From: JAXGTO01 sp040774885
Lineage (GTDB): Bacteria; Actinomycetota; Coriobacteriia; Coriobacteriales; Eggerthellaceae
Length of the DNA stretch: 54,706 bases
Assembly: GCA_040774885.1 (NCBI GenBank)
Contig: JAXGTO010000015.1
Coordinates: forward strand, 1 to 54,706
Reading direction: 5' to 3'
Both the position numbers and the translations under genes were made by a program. The notes under the pieces were generated by a model. That model searched no databases and had not been told where the DNA came from. It saw only the letters and a program-made list of their open reading frames with translations. This document shows, piece after piece, positions 18,387-28,070 of this stretch; positions within the stretch are counted from its first letter, which is position 1, and each line of letters opens with the position of its first letter.

Positions 18387-18406
18387 GGTGCCTCCCGTCT
18401 TCGTAG

Positions 18407-18419
18407 TGAACACTGTTCA
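18407..18419. promoter_or_regulatory. Candidate TetR operator
   Basis: The perfect palindrome TGAACA-C-TGTTCA lies about 20 bp upstream of the tetR start, between tetR and the 3-prime end of the AEC gene region. Its placement fits autorepression. Confidence 0.55.
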
Positions 18420-18490
18420 GTATAGAAGGAGGCAAGTGAACGGCAAGACCGATGTGTTCACGCGTTGCTTCAGCTGAGCTGTGGGCGGTT

Positions 18491-19423
18491 TTATACCACC
18501 AGCATGGCGATGATGGGGATGGTCACCATTGACAGAACAGTGGTGACGAACGTTCCGCGGATGATGGTGTTCAAATCGCCGCCATAGCGGATGCACAGCA
18601 TAGTGCCGTTGGTGGCAACCGGCATGCCGCTGGTGATGACCAAGACGCCCAGCAGCAAGGGGTCCGTGACGAAGTTGCGGAAGATAGCCCAGACCACCAC
18701 GGGGATGATGATCAATTTGAAGGCGGCCATGATGTAGGTGCGAAAATGCGTGACCATGGTCTTGATGGGCACTTTGGCCAAGCTCGAGCCGATGATGAGC
18801 AGCGCCGCGGGTGTGGTCATGCTGCCGATGGTGTCCATGGCATCGCCGATGATTCCCGTATGCGTCACGTTGAGCAGCGCCAAGATGAGTGCGGCCACGC
18901 AGGCGAGCAGGGCCGGACTCTTGAGGTTCTTCGCGCACAGAGCCAGCATGTCCTTGAAGCTGCCTTCCTGTTCCGAGAGCATCATGATGCCAACGGTGAA
19001 GATCAAAAAGTTAAACGGGATGTTGAAGATGGCGCCATAGAGAATGGCATTCTGCCCGAAAATCGACCCGAGCACGGGAAACCCTATGAATCCGACATTG
19101 CCAAAGGCCATCATGAAACTGTAGGTGCCGCGCTTGGACGGTTTGAGCCTGAAGGTATAGGGGACGATGAAGGCTATGGCCAGCACAATGACGAACGATG
19201 CGCAGGCATAGAAGAAGATGGTCTCGATGGTGGCCTGATCGGGCAGCGTGTCGCACGTGATCACCGAAGCGATGATCATGCAGGGCAGCGTTACCGACAG
19301 TACCAGCCGCGACAGCATGCCGTCGAACTCTTCGTTCATGATGCCCAGTTTGCGGGCAGCAAAGCCCAAGACGATGCACAGAGCCAAAACCAGCATCTGC
19401 GCTTCGATAGATGCGAAATCCAC
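18491..19423 (-). CDS. AEC-family (auxin efflux carrier) transporter
   Basis: About 310 residues and ten membrane helices, the usual size for the AEC family. Features include LVLSVTLPCMIIASV near the N-terminus, the central MAFGNVGFIGFPVLG motif and GMPVATNGTMLC near the C-terminus. Substrate is probably an organic acid or related anion. The GTG start follows a GGGGGGA site; the upstream in-frame extension contains an implausible basic, proline-rich region and was dropped. Confidence 0.85.
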   Translation of the reverse strand: MDFASIEAQMLVLALCIVLGFAARKLGIMNEEFDGMLSRLVLSVTLPCMIIASVITCDTLPDQATIETIFFYACASFVIVLAIAFIVPYTFRLKPSKRGTYSFMMAFGNVGFIGFPVLGSIFGQNAILYGAIFNIPFNFLIFTVGIMMLSEQEGSFKDMLALCAKNLKSPALLACVAALILALLNVTHTGIIGDAMDTIGSMTTPAALLIIGSSLAKVPIKTMVTHFRTYIMAAFKLIIIPVVVWAIFRNFVTDPLLLGVLVITSGMPVATNGTMLCIRYGGDLNTIIRGTFVTTVLSMVTIPIIAMLVV

Positions 19424-19787
19424 GAGATCCCCCCATTGATGACAACGGTTTCCAAGCATAGCCATCATCAGGATGAATGGGAAAAACTCCACAAATCCGC
19501 AGGCGAAAAGTCGCGCAACCTGCAGTGGCCGTCCAACCCGAAAGCAGGGTTGCGATCGCGATGCTTGCCGTTGTTTGGCTGGGGCGTCCGCTCGGCCCTT
19601 GCGAGCATCACGGCGGCTTTCGCCTTCCAGCGGCGGGAGCCGTTGTTTTCCGCTGTCTGAAAAGCAAGCGGAATCAGGCGAAGCGCTCGGCAAAACTCCA
19701 TGCTTTGACCGCAACAGTTTCGGCTGCGCCTGCTAAGATGATTTCGACACATGATAGACGGTTTCTAGCGCAGTAGAGGTACAGCAT

Positions 19788-22700
19788 ATGGCATTCGTTC
19801 ACCTGCACAATCACACGGAATATTCGCTGCTCGACGGTGCCACGCACATCAAAGATATGGTGCGCCGCGCGGCCGACCTGGACATGCCCGCCGTAGCCAT
19901 CACCGACCATGGCGTCATGAGCGGCGTTCCCGAGCTTTCCGATGCCTGCGATGCGGTGGAAAAGGAAACAGGCAAGCGCGTCAAGCCGATTTTCGGCTGC
20001 GAGATCTATTTCACCACCGATGAAGAACTCAAGCGCGAGGGAAAGCCCCGCCTGTACCATATGATCTTGCTTGCCAAGAACAACGAGGGTTACCACAACC
20101 TGGTGCATCTGGTCAGCGAATCGCATGTGGACAATTTCTATTACAAGCCGCGCACCACGTTTTCAATGCTGCAGAAATACGGGTCGGGCCTTATAGGCAC
20201 CAGTGCTTGCATCGCCGGTCTCATTCCGCGGTTGCTTGACAATATGCAATACGAAGACGCAGTGGAATGGGCCAAGAAACTGGCCAGCGTGTTCGCGCCC
20301 GGTGATTTCTACATCGAGCTGCAGGACCAAGGCGTCATCACCGACAGCGGCATGAGCCAAAAGCAGCTCAACCAGCAGTTGTCCCAGATAGCCCAGCAGG
20401 TGGGTCTCAAGACGATCGCCACCAACGACTTCCATTACCTGACGCAGGCCGATGCCGAAGCGCAGGATCTGATGCTGTGCATCGGCACCGGTTCGCTCAA
20501 AGACGACCCCAGCCGCATGCGCTTTCCCAATGACCAGTTCTACATGAAGACCGAAGAGGAAATGCGCTCGGCCTTGAGCGACTTCCCCGAGGCATGCGAC
20601 ACCACGGTGGAGGTGGCCGAGAAGTGCGACGTGGTGCTCGAGCGCGATTCCATCCTGCCGCGCTTTCCACTGCCGGAAGGTGAGACCGAGGAAAGCTACT
20701 TCCGCAAGCAGTGCGAAGCAGGTTTGAAGAAGCGCTATGGCGACCCGGTGCCCAAAGAGGCGTGGGATCGTTACGAATACGAGGCCGGCGTCATCATCCA
20801 GCAAGGGTTCCCGGCATACTTCCTCATCGTCCAGGAATACATCGATTGGGCGCGCAGCCAGGGCATCGGCGTGGGCCCGGGCCGCGGCTCGGCCGCCGGT
20901 GCCATCGTGGCCTATGCCATGGGCATCACCGACCTCGATCCGCTGACCAACGGCCTGCTGTTCGAGCGCTTCCTTTCTCCAGAACGCGTGGAGATGCCCG
21001 ATATCGACGTCGACTTCGATGACCAGCATCGCCAAGACGTCATCGACCACATCAAAGACGTGTATGGGGAAGACCACGTTTCCGGCGTGGTCACCTTCGG
21101 CAAGCTTCAGGCCAAAAACGCCGTGCGCGATGCGGCGCGCGTGCTCGACTATCCCTATAACGTGGGCGATCGCATCTGCAAGATGATCGGCGGCGAGCTT
21201 GGCATCACCATCGACAAGGCGCTTGACACGAACCCCGATCTTAAAGCGGCATACAACGGAGAGCCGGAATGCAAGGCCGTCATCGATGCGGCGCGCAGCA
21301 TCGAAGGTCACGTGCGCGGGGAAGGCGTGCATGCTTGCGCCACCATCATCTGCCGCGACCCCATGGCCGACCATGTGCCCATGAAGCGCGATACCAAGGG
21401 CGGCGGCATCATCACCCAATACGACGGCCATGTCACTCCCGACCTGGGACTGCTCAAGATGGACTTCCTGGGCTTGCGTACCCTGGGCGTGCTTTCCCGT
21501 GCTTGCCGCAACGTGGCGGCCACCACGGGGGAAACCGTCATCCCCGAAGAGATCCCCATCGATGACGAAGGCGCGTTCGAATTGATGCGCAGCGGCAACA
21601 TGGACGGCTTGTTCCAAGTGGAAGGCGCGCTGTACGTCAGCCTGTTCAAACGCCTGCCGCCCAAGCGTTTTTCCGACGTCGTCGCCTCCATCGCCCTCAA
21701 CCGTCCGGGCCCCCTTGAGTCGGGCATGGTGGACGATTACGTGAACGTAGCCAGCGGGCGTGCGCCCGTTACTTACTATGACGATCGTTTGCGCCCCATT
21801 CTGGAAGAAACCTACGGCACCATGGTCTACCAAGAGCAGATCATGCAGATTTCCATGGCCATGAGCGGGTTTTCCGCCGGCAAGGCCGACCGTCTGCGCA
21901 AGGCCATGGGCAAGAAGAAGCTCGACATCATGCGCCAGTTGCAGGAAGACTGGAACTCGGGTGCGGTCGAAAACGGGTTCAGCCTCGAAATCGCCAAACG
22001 CATCTGGGATGATGCCGAGAAGTTCGCCAAGTATGCGTTCAACAAGTCGCATTCGGCCGCCTATGCCATCTTGGTTATGCGCACGGCATATCTCAAGGCG
22101 CACTATCCGCGCGAATTCATGGCCGCCGTGCTGTCGAGTTACATGGGCAGCAACGACAAATTGACGCACTACATCGCCAGCTGCCGCGATTCGGGCGTGG
22201 CCGTGCTGCCTCCCGACATCAACAAGTCGAATCTGGAATTCACCCCCACCGACGAAGGCGTGGTCTTCGGCTTGGCCGGCGTGCGCGGAGTGGGCGAAAA
22301 AGTGGTCGAGGCCATCGTCGCCGAGCGCAACGAGAACGGGCCGTATTCCAGCCTGCACGAATTCGTCGACCGCCTCGACTCCAAATGCTACAACCGCAAG
22401 ACGCTCGAGGCGCTCATCAAGGCGGGCGCATTCGACTGCACGGGTTATACGCGCCGTCAGCTGATGCACTTCGTGGACGACACGCCTATGCTCGAAAACG
22501 CCACGAAGCGTCAAAAAGACCAGGATGCAGGGCAGATGACGCTGGGCGACTTGTTCGGCGCTGCGGAAGATGCCGCTGCGGAAGCGGGCTTCTCTGACGA
22601 CGTGCCCGCTGCAGATGGCGTGGAATGGGACAAGCGCACCCTTCTCACCTATGAAAAGGACATTTTGGGCATTTACGTTTCGGACCATCCGCTTCGCCCA

Positions 22701-23270
22701 TACCAGAACCTTCTTGCAAAGGTTTCCAAGTTTCGCTTGGGAGACTTGGCCGATCGCGAGCGCGACATCAAGAACGCCACCTTTGCCGGCTTGGTATCGG
22801 CCGTTGCCACCAAACGCACCAAAAAAGGCACGCTCATGGCCACGTTCAGTTTGGAAGACACCACGGGCAAAGTGGATTGCATCTGCTTCAAATACGATGA
22901 CTTCTCGGACTGCATCGTGGAAGACGCCGTGGTCAAGGTCAAGGGCAAATACGAGATGAACGACCGCGGCAACCAGCTGATGGCGTTCGAGGTCCAACGT
23001 TTGGAACTCGATGACGGCGCTGCCGACAACGCGCCGCGCACGCTCGAGATCGATGTGGCATCGAACGATTTTTCGCAGAGCAATGCGGCGTTCCTCACGC
23101 AGATACTCAACAAGTACCCAGGCGCCGACGGCGTGGTGCTGTTCGTGAAGCAGGCCGACGGACGCAAGTTCCGCGCCGAGCTTCCCATGACCGTCGATAC
23201 CCACAACCGCACGCTGTTCATGGAACTCGAGCAGCTGTTCGGCCGCCGCGTATGGAAGGCCGCTTCGTAG
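19788..23270 (+). CDS. dnaE: DNA polymerase III subunit alpha
   Basis: An 1160-residue DnaE-type replicative polymerase. An N-terminal PHP domain (HLHNHTEYSLLDG, ITDHGVMSG) is followed by the polymerase core with the catalytic aspartates in MPDIDVDFDD (about residues 400-410). Next come a helix-hairpin-helix region, and a C-terminal OB fold (FAGLVSAVATKRTKKGTLMA). Length and domain order are typical of DnaE1. The long antisense frame across it is a codon-bias shadow. Confidence 0.97.
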   Translation: MAFVHLHNHTEYSLLDGATHIKDMVRRAADLDMPAVAITDHGVMSGVPELSDACDAVEKETGKRVKPIFGCEIYFTTDEELKREGKPRLYHMILLAKNNEGYHNLVHLVSESHVDNFYYKPRTTFSMLQKYGSGLIGTSACIAGLIPRLLDNMQYEDAVEWAKKLASVFAPGDFYIELQDQGVITDSGMSQKQLNQQLSQIAQQVGLKTIATNDFHYLTQADAEAQDLMLCIGTGSLKDDPSRMRFPNDQFYMKTEEEMRSALSDFPEACDTTVEVAEKCDVVLERDSILPRFPLPEGETEESYFRKQCEAGLKKRYGDPVPKEAWDRYEYEAGVIIQQGFPAYFLIVQEYIDWARSQGIGVGPGRGSAAGAIVAYAMGITDLDPLTNGLLFERFLSPERVEMPDIDVDFDDQHRQDVIDHIKDVYGEDHVSGVVTFGKLQAKNAVRDAARVLDYPYNVGDRICKMIGGELGITIDKALDTNPDLKAAYNGEPECKAVIDAARSIEGHVRGEGVHACATIICRDPMADHVPMKRDTKGGGIITQYDGHVTPDLGLLKMDFLGLRTLGVLSRACRNVAATTGETVIPEEIPIDDEGAFELMRSGNMDGLFQVEGALYVSLFKRLPPKRFSDVVASIALNRPGPLESGMVDDYVNVASGRAPVTYYDDRLRPILEETYGTMVYQEQIMQISMAMSGFSAGKADRLRKAMGKKKLDIMRQLQEDWNSGAVENGFSLEIAKRIWDDAEKFAKYAFNKSHSAAYAILVMRTAYLKAHYPREFMAAVLSSYMGSNDKLTHYIASCRDSGVAVLPPDINKSNLEFTPTDEGVVFGLAGVRGVGEKVVEAIVAERNENGPYSSLHEFVDRLDSKCYNRKTLEALIKAGAFDCTGYTRRQLMHFVDDTPMLENATKRQKDQDAGQMTLGDLFGAAEDAAAEAGFSDDVPAADGVEWDKRTLLTYEKDILGIYVSDHPLRPYQNLLAKVSKFRLGDLADRERDIKNATFAGLVSAVATKRTKKGTLMATFSLEDTTGKVDCICFKYDDFSDCIVEDAVVKVKGKYEMNDRGNQLMAFEVQRLELDDGAADNAPRTLEIDVASNDFSQSNAAFLTQILNKYPGADGVVLFVKQADGRKFRAELPMTVDTHNRTLFMELEQLFGRRVWKAAS

Positions 23271-23272
23271 CG

Positions 23273-24034
23273 ATGCCCACGTATTCGCTGACTGTTTCGT
23301 ACAACGGGGCACCGTTTTCGGGCTTCGCACGCCAGCCGGGGCTGTCCACTGTGCAGGGAAGCTTGGAAGAAGCGCTTGAACTGGTGTTTCGCCGTCCCAT
23401 AGAAACCACCTGCGCCGGGCGCACCGACGCAGGGGTGCATGCGCGGGGCCAGGTGGTGAGCTTCGACGTGGACCGATCGGAGCTGCGCGGGCGCAGCGGC
23501 GAGTCGCTTCGCAAGTCGCTCGATGGGTTGACCGACGATGCCATCGGCATTCGGTCGTTCGATGAGCGCCCCGACGGGTTTTCCGCGCGCTTCGACGCCG
23601 TGTCGCGCGAGTACCGCTACCTTATTTGCACGCAGCCGACGGCACCGTTGTTTTTGAATGACTTCTGCTGGCATCTTCCCCGTCCGCTCGACCTCGATGC
23701 CATGCGGCAAGCGGCGGGCCATCTGGTAGGGGAGCACGATTTCAAGAGCTTCTGCTTGGCCGCCTCGGCCGAAGGCAAACCTACCTGTCGCAATGTGATG
23801 CGGTTGGATATCGATGAAGTCGAAGTATTGGGAGAACATGCGGTGCGCACCACCGTGGTGGGCAATGCCTTTCTCCACTCCATGATCCGCACCATCATGG
23901 GAACGCTCGTGGCCGTCGGCCGCGGGCAGCGCCATCCCGATTGGGTCCTCGAGGTGCTTCAGGCTCGCGATCGCGGGGCTGCGGGGCAGAATGCCCCTGC
24001 GCAAGGGCTCGTGTTCTGGCATGTGGCATACTGA
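23273..24034 (+). CDS. truA: tRNA pseudouridine(38-40) synthase
   Basis: A 253-residue TruA with the catalytic aspartate in CAGRTDAGVHARGQVVSF (about residue 53-55) and the conserved FSARFDAVSREYRY segment. The ATG at 23273 lies 2 bp after the dnaE stop, so translation is probably coupled. Confidence 0.95.
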   Translation: MPTYSLTVSYNGAPFSGFARQPGLSTVQGSLEEALELVFRRPIETTCAGRTDAGVHARGQVVSFDVDRSELRGRSGESLRKSLDGLTDDAIGIRSFDERPDGFSARFDAVSREYRYLICTQPTAPLFLNDFCWHLPRPLDLDAMRQAAGHLVGEHDFKSFCLAASAEGKPTCRNVMRLDIDEVEVLGEHAVRTTVVGNAFLHSMIRTIMGTLVAVGRGQRHPDWVLEVLQARDRGAAGQNAPAQGLVFWHVAY

Positions 24035-24065
24035 TAGTCTGGTGCAATCGACGGCAAAGGGGAAG

Positions 24066-24272
24066 GTGGCGCATTCGGTGCGTTCGGGTCGAGACGAAAA
24101 CAGGCATTCGCATACGGTGCGCGGCGACGAATTCCGCGCGTCGGGCGATAAGGTGCGTCAAGGCAATGTCGCCCGTTTCCGCAGCCTCTATACCTCGCGT
24201 GATGGACGCATGGGCCTCTATGAAGATCACGAGGGCCATTTGAGTGCCGTGAATCTGGGCCGCCTCGCTTGA
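24066..24272 (+). CDS. Small charged hypothetical protein
   Basis: About 68 residues, rich in Arg, Asp and His (VRGDEFRASGDKVRQGN), with third-position GC use like its neighbours, which supports real coding. The GTG at 24066 is near AAAGGGGAAG; an ATG at 24021 overlapping truA is an alternative. I do not recognise the family. Confidence 0.5.
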   Translation: MAHSVRSGRDENRHSHTVRGDEFRASGDKVRQGNVARFRSLYTSRDGRMGLYEDHEGHLSAVNLGRLA

Positions 24273-24322
24273 AAGAGGCGCGCAGTTTCCTTGCCGGTTG
24301 TCCTATGCCGAAGAGCCGGCTT

Positions 24323-26257
24323 TTATACGGCGGGTTTTTCCGGTACCGTGCGATCCACGAAATAGATGCGGTACCACATCAAGAACATGTAGATGATCCA
24401 GATCTTGCGCGTGTTGTCGGCCGTACCCGCTTTGTGGTCGTCCAGCAGCTTCATCAGCTCGTCGACGTTGAAGAACTGCTGTGCTTCGGGGCCGCAGAAC
24501 CATTCTTTCACCTGATTGTAATAGCGGTCCTGCTTGAGCCAGGCTTTGACGGGCACGGGGAAGCCGAGCTTCTCTTTTTCGGCCCAGTCTTTGGGAATCT
24601 CGCGCACGGCGGCATCGCGCAGCGCGATCTTGGTGCGCTCGCCATCGCACTTGAAGCGCGTGGGCACGGTGCGTGCCACGTCGAATACCCTTCGGTCCAA
24701 GAACGGAACGCGGCTTTCCAGGCTGTGGGCCATCGACATCTTGTCGGTTTTCAAAAGGATGTCGCCCACCAGCCAGAAATACAGGTCGACGTATTGCATG
24801 CGCGTGGTTTCGTCCAGCTTCGATACTTGGGCATACACGGGGGCGGTCAGCTGCTGCGGGGTGGGGGCATCGCAGCCGGCTTTCAAGATGCGGCGACGCT
24901 CATCGTTGGTGAACGCCACGCCGTTGGCGTTGGTGTAGTACCAATCTTCAACCTTTTCGCTGGCGCGTTCCAAATAGTTGCCGCCGCGGATGCCCGCTTT
25001 CTTCAGCAGACTGGACGCTCCGCGCAGCACCGGGTTGGGCAGCCAACCCAGCTTGGCATTTGAAAACGGCGTCTGGTAGATGCGGTATCCGCCGAAAAAT
25101 TCATCGGCGCCTTCGCCGGAAAGAACGGCCTTTACTTTTTTAGAGGCTTCGGCATCCACGAAATACAGTGCCACGGCGCTCGGGTCGGCGGAAGGCTCAT
25201 CCATGTGCCACTGAACGCGCGCCAAGCTGCTCCAGAAATCCTCTTCGGAAATAGTGCGGCTGTTGTTTTCGATATGCAGTTCATCCGCCAGCTCGCGCGC
25301 CCAGCTTATCTCGTCGCGCTCGCCGGAATACTCGGAGAACCCCACGGTGAAGGTCTTGATGTCGGGGTTGCGTTTTGCCAGGCAGGCGGCCATATAGCTT
25401 GAATCGATACCGGAAGAAAGGAAGCTGCCCACCTCCACGTCGGCCACATTGTGGTAAGCCACCGAATCGTTCATGGCCTCATCGATGGCATCCACCGTCT
25501 GCGCTTCGGTGCGCGTTTCGTCAAAGTGGAATTCGGGCTGCCAATAGCGCTCGGTTTCAAGGGAGCCGTCGGCATGGACGGTCAGGCTGCAACCGGGATC
25601 GAGCTTGAATATCCCCTTGAAAAACGTTTCGGGCAGCGCGGAAAACTGGAAGCAGAGGTATTGTTCGAGTGCTTCGACATTGAGCTCCCGGGTATAGGCG
25701 GGGTGCTCCAGGATGACTTTGATCTCGCTGCCGAAGATGAAGCGGCCCCCGGCTTGCGTGTAGTAAAACGGCTTGATGCCGAAGAAGTCGCGGGCGCAGA
25801 ACAGCTCTTGGTTCTTGTGATCCCACAAGGCGAAGGCGAACATGCCGCGCAAACGGTCGAGCATCTTTTTGCCCCAAGCGGCATAGGCCACCAGCAGCAC
25901 CTCGGTATCGCTGTTGTGATGGAACTCCCAGCCTTCCGATTCCAGCTCGGCCTTCAAATCGGCGTAGTTGTAGATCTCGCCGTTGAACACGATGGCCAAA
26001 TCTCCGGCGGCGAATTCGGCGCCGCCTTTTGCGGCGGGGCTGGTAACGCGGCTGTGCTTGCTGGCGGATTCGCGTACCATGGGCTGGCTGCCGCCCTCCA
26101 GGTCGATCAGGGACAGGCGGCGATGCCCCAGCGCGATGCCGTCGGCGATGTAGCGTCCTTCGCCGTCGGGCCCGCGATGGGCCATGATGTCGCACATGTT
26201 CTTCAGGATGCCGTCATCGGCCACGGTGGCCCTGGTGAAACCGCAGATTCCGCACAT
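24323..26257 (-). CDS. asnB: Asparagine synthase (glutamine-hydrolysing)
   Basis: A 644-residue enzyme. The N-terminal glutaminase nucleophile is Cys2 (MCGICGF), with RGPDGEG and FNGEIYNY in the amidotransferase domain. The synthetase domain has the PP-loop SFLSSGIDSSYMAA (about residues 260-272). The initiator at 26257 exposes Cys2 and follows AAGGAGC; the longer frame upstream would bury the nucleophile. It is divergent from the amino-acid transporter at 26505. Confidence 0.95.
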   Translation of the reverse strand: MCGICGFTRATVADDGILKNMCDIMAHRGPDGEGRYIADGIALGHRRLSLIDLEGGSQPMVRESASKHSRVTSPAAKGGAEFAAGDLAIVFNGEIYNYADLKAELESEGWEFHHNSDTEVLLVAYAAWGKKMLDRLRGMFAFALWDHKNQELFCARDFFGIKPFYYTQAGGRFIFGSEIKVILEHPAYTRELNVEALEQYLCFQFSALPETFFKGIFKLDPGCSLTVHADGSLETERYWQPEFHFDETRTEAQTVDAIDEAMNDSVAYHNVADVEVGSFLSSGIDSSYMAACLAKRNPDIKTFTVGFSEYSGERDEISWARELADELHIENNSRTISEEDFWSSLARVQWHMDEPSADPSAVALYFVDAEASKKVKAVLSGEGADEFFGGYRIYQTPFSNAKLGWLPNPVLRGASSLLKKAGIRGGNYLERASEKVEDWYYTNANGVAFTNDERRRILKAGCDAPTPQQLTAPVYAQVSKLDETTRMQYVDLYFWLVGDILLKTDKMSMAHSLESRVPFLDRRVFDVARTVPTRFKCDGERTKIALRDAAVREIPKDWAEKEKLGFPVPVKAWLKQDRYYNQVKEWFCGPEAQQFFNVDELMKLLDDHKAGTADNTRKIWIIYMFLMWYRIYFVDRTVPEKPAV

Positions 26258-26446
26258 GGAAGGAAGCTCCTTGTCAGACGTGATGGGAGAACCGAATTCA
26301 TCGGATTTTCTCCGATTGCATCCATGGTAGTGTACCCGTTGCGTTTGCGGCAGTGTATCGACATGCTTTTGAAAACATTTCACACGGCCGTTTGCCGGGA
26401 ATTGCGATGCCGTTCGGTGCCGTCGGCTCGGTTTCGTTAACTTTTC

Positions 26447-26475
26447 TTCGAGATATGGCACTTTGCGAGTATAAT
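26447..26475 (+). promoter_or_regulatory. Promoter of NSS transporter gene
   Basis: A consensus -10 TATAAT at 26470-26475 lies 29 bp before the start codon; the -35 region (TTCGAG at 26447-26452, 17-bp spacer) is weak. AAGGAGGA precedes the ATG. Confidence 0.5.
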
Positions 26476-26504
26476 TTTCTGGCTGTACTCACAAGGAGGA
26501 TCAT

Positions 26505-27908
26505 ATGGTTGAATCGAGCAAGCCGGCTCGAGCGTCCTGGTCGGGGAAATGGGCGTTCATTCTGGCTGCCGCGGCAAGTGCCGTCGGCTTGGGGAACATG
26601 TGGCGTTTCCCGTACCTGGCCGCGAAATACGGTGGCGGAGCATTCCTGCTGGTCTACATCATCTTGGTAGTCACGTTCGGCTTCGCGTTGATGATGGCCG
26701 AAACGGCTTTGGGCCGCAAAACGGGGCAGAGCGCCATCGGTGCCTTCAAGAGCTTCGGGAAGAAGTACACCATCATCGGCGTGCTGGCCAGCGCGGTTCC
26801 GTTCATCATCACGCCCTACTATTCGCTGATCGGCGGTTGGGTTACCAAGTACATGGTGGCTTATGTGACCGACTCGGCCGAAGCTATCGCTGACCCCACG
26901 TATTTCAGCAGTTTCATCCTGCAAAACGGCGAGACGTATCTGTGGATGATCTTGTTCATCTTGCTGGTGGTCATCATCTGCTCCTTGGGCGTTAAAAACG
27001 GCATCGAGCGCGTCAATAAGGTGCTCATGGTGGCGCTGATCGCCATGGCCGTGGCAATTTCGGTCTATTCGCTCACGCTGCCGGGCGCTATGGACGGCCT
27101 GGCGTATTACCTCATTCCCGACTTCAGCAAGATAAGCGTCGAGATGGTGGTGGCGGCCATGGGGCAGATGTTCTTCAGCCTGTCGTTGGCCATGGGCATC
27201 ATGATCACCTACGGCTCGTATTTCCAGAAAAACGAAGACCTGGAGCATTCGGTGCGCCGCATCGAGTTGTTCGACACCGGCATCGCCATTCTGGCCGGCC
27301 TCATGATCATCCCGGCTGCCGTGGCCGTTCAGGGTTCTGCCGATGCCGTGGCGGAGAAGGCCGGTCCCGGGTTCATGTTCGGTGTGCTTCCGCAGGTGTT
27401 CGAAGGTTTGGGCTGGGCATCCAACATCGTCGGATTCGCCTTTTTCGCCCTGGTGTTCTTCGCTGCGCTCACCAGTTGCATGAGCTTGTTCGAAACGCTG
27501 GTTTCCATCGTGGCCGACGGCGCCCATACCAGCCGTCGCACGGCGATCATCACGTGCGGCATTTTCGTCATCGTGGTCGGGATCATCGTCAACCTGGGTT
27601 ACAACAACTGGCTCGGCGTCGACCCCATGTACTCGTTGTTCGGCATCGGCGAATATCAGGACCATCAGATCCTCGACTTCTTCGACTTCGTGTCCAACAC
27701 CATCCTGATGCCCATCGTGGCGTTGCTCACGTGCGTGTTCGTGGGCTGGATCATCAAGCCTAAGACCATCATCGAAGAGGTTAAGCAGTCTTCGAAGTTC
27801 GGCGGCCAGAAGCTGTTCACCGTTATGATCAAATACATCGCGCCGGTGTTCGTGGTGCTCATCTTGGTGTTCTATGTTTTGGACACCATCGGCATCGTCA
27901 AGCTGTAG
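26505..27908 (+). CDS. Neurotransmitter:sodium symporter (NSS/SNF family) transporter
   Basis: A 467-residue, roughly 11-12 helix protein. The family hallmark in helix 1 is clear: SAVGLGNMWRFPYLAAKYGG, with the unwound substrate/sodium site GLGNxWRFP. Prokaryotic members are Na+-coupled amino acid transporters (LeuT, MhsT, TnaT). The specific substrate cannot be read from sequence. It sits next to asnB and fits an organism that feeds on amino acids. Confidence 0.92.
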   Translation: MVESSKPARASWSGKWAFILAAAASAVGLGNMWRFPYLAAKYGGGAFLLVYIILVVTFGFALMMAETALGRKTGQSAIGAFKSFGKKYTIIGVLASAVPFIITPYYSLIGGWVTKYMVAYVTDSAEAIADPTYFSSFILQNGETYLWMILFILLVVIICSLGVKNGIERVNKVLMVALIAMAVAISVYSLTLPGAMDGLAYYLIPDFSKISVEMVVAAMGQMFFSLSLAMGIMITYGSYFQKNEDLEHSVRRIELFDTGIAILAGLMIIPAAVAVQGSADAVAEKAGPGFMFGVLPQVFEGLGWASNIVGFAFFALVFFAALTSCMSLFETLVSIVADGAHTSRRTAIITCGIFVIVVGIIVNLGYNNWLGVDPMYSLFGIGEYQDHQILDFFDFVSNTILMPIVALLTCVFVGWIIKPKTIIEEVKQSSKFGGQKLFTVMIKYIAPVFVVLILVFYVLDTIGIVKL

Positions 27909-27933
27909 TCGCAACGCATTGAATGCAGGTATG

Positions 27934-27963
27934 GCAGGGCGTCCCGTTGTGGGCGCCCTGTTT
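27934..27963 (+). terminator. Terminator after NSS transporter
   Basis: CAGGGCG and CGCCCTG form a stem around a partly paired loop, followed by TTT. Confidence 0.6.
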
Positions 27964-28070
27964 CATCTGGGGCGTTGCCATCTTGTGGTTCAAATGAAGC
28001 CGTTCCGTCCATTACGCACCTGTCAAAGCGCTACACTTGGCGCATCTAAGGGACCACGAAAGGATCGTCG

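Noticed and set aside
19705..19739. TTGACC...TAAGAT promoter for dnaE.
   Set aside because: The spacer is 23 bp, too long for sigma70 and outside the MerR range.
20163..23330. 1055-residue antisense open frame across dnaE.
   Set aside because: A GC-bias shadow of dnaE; it shows no recognisable domains and has repetitive His/Val/Gly composition.
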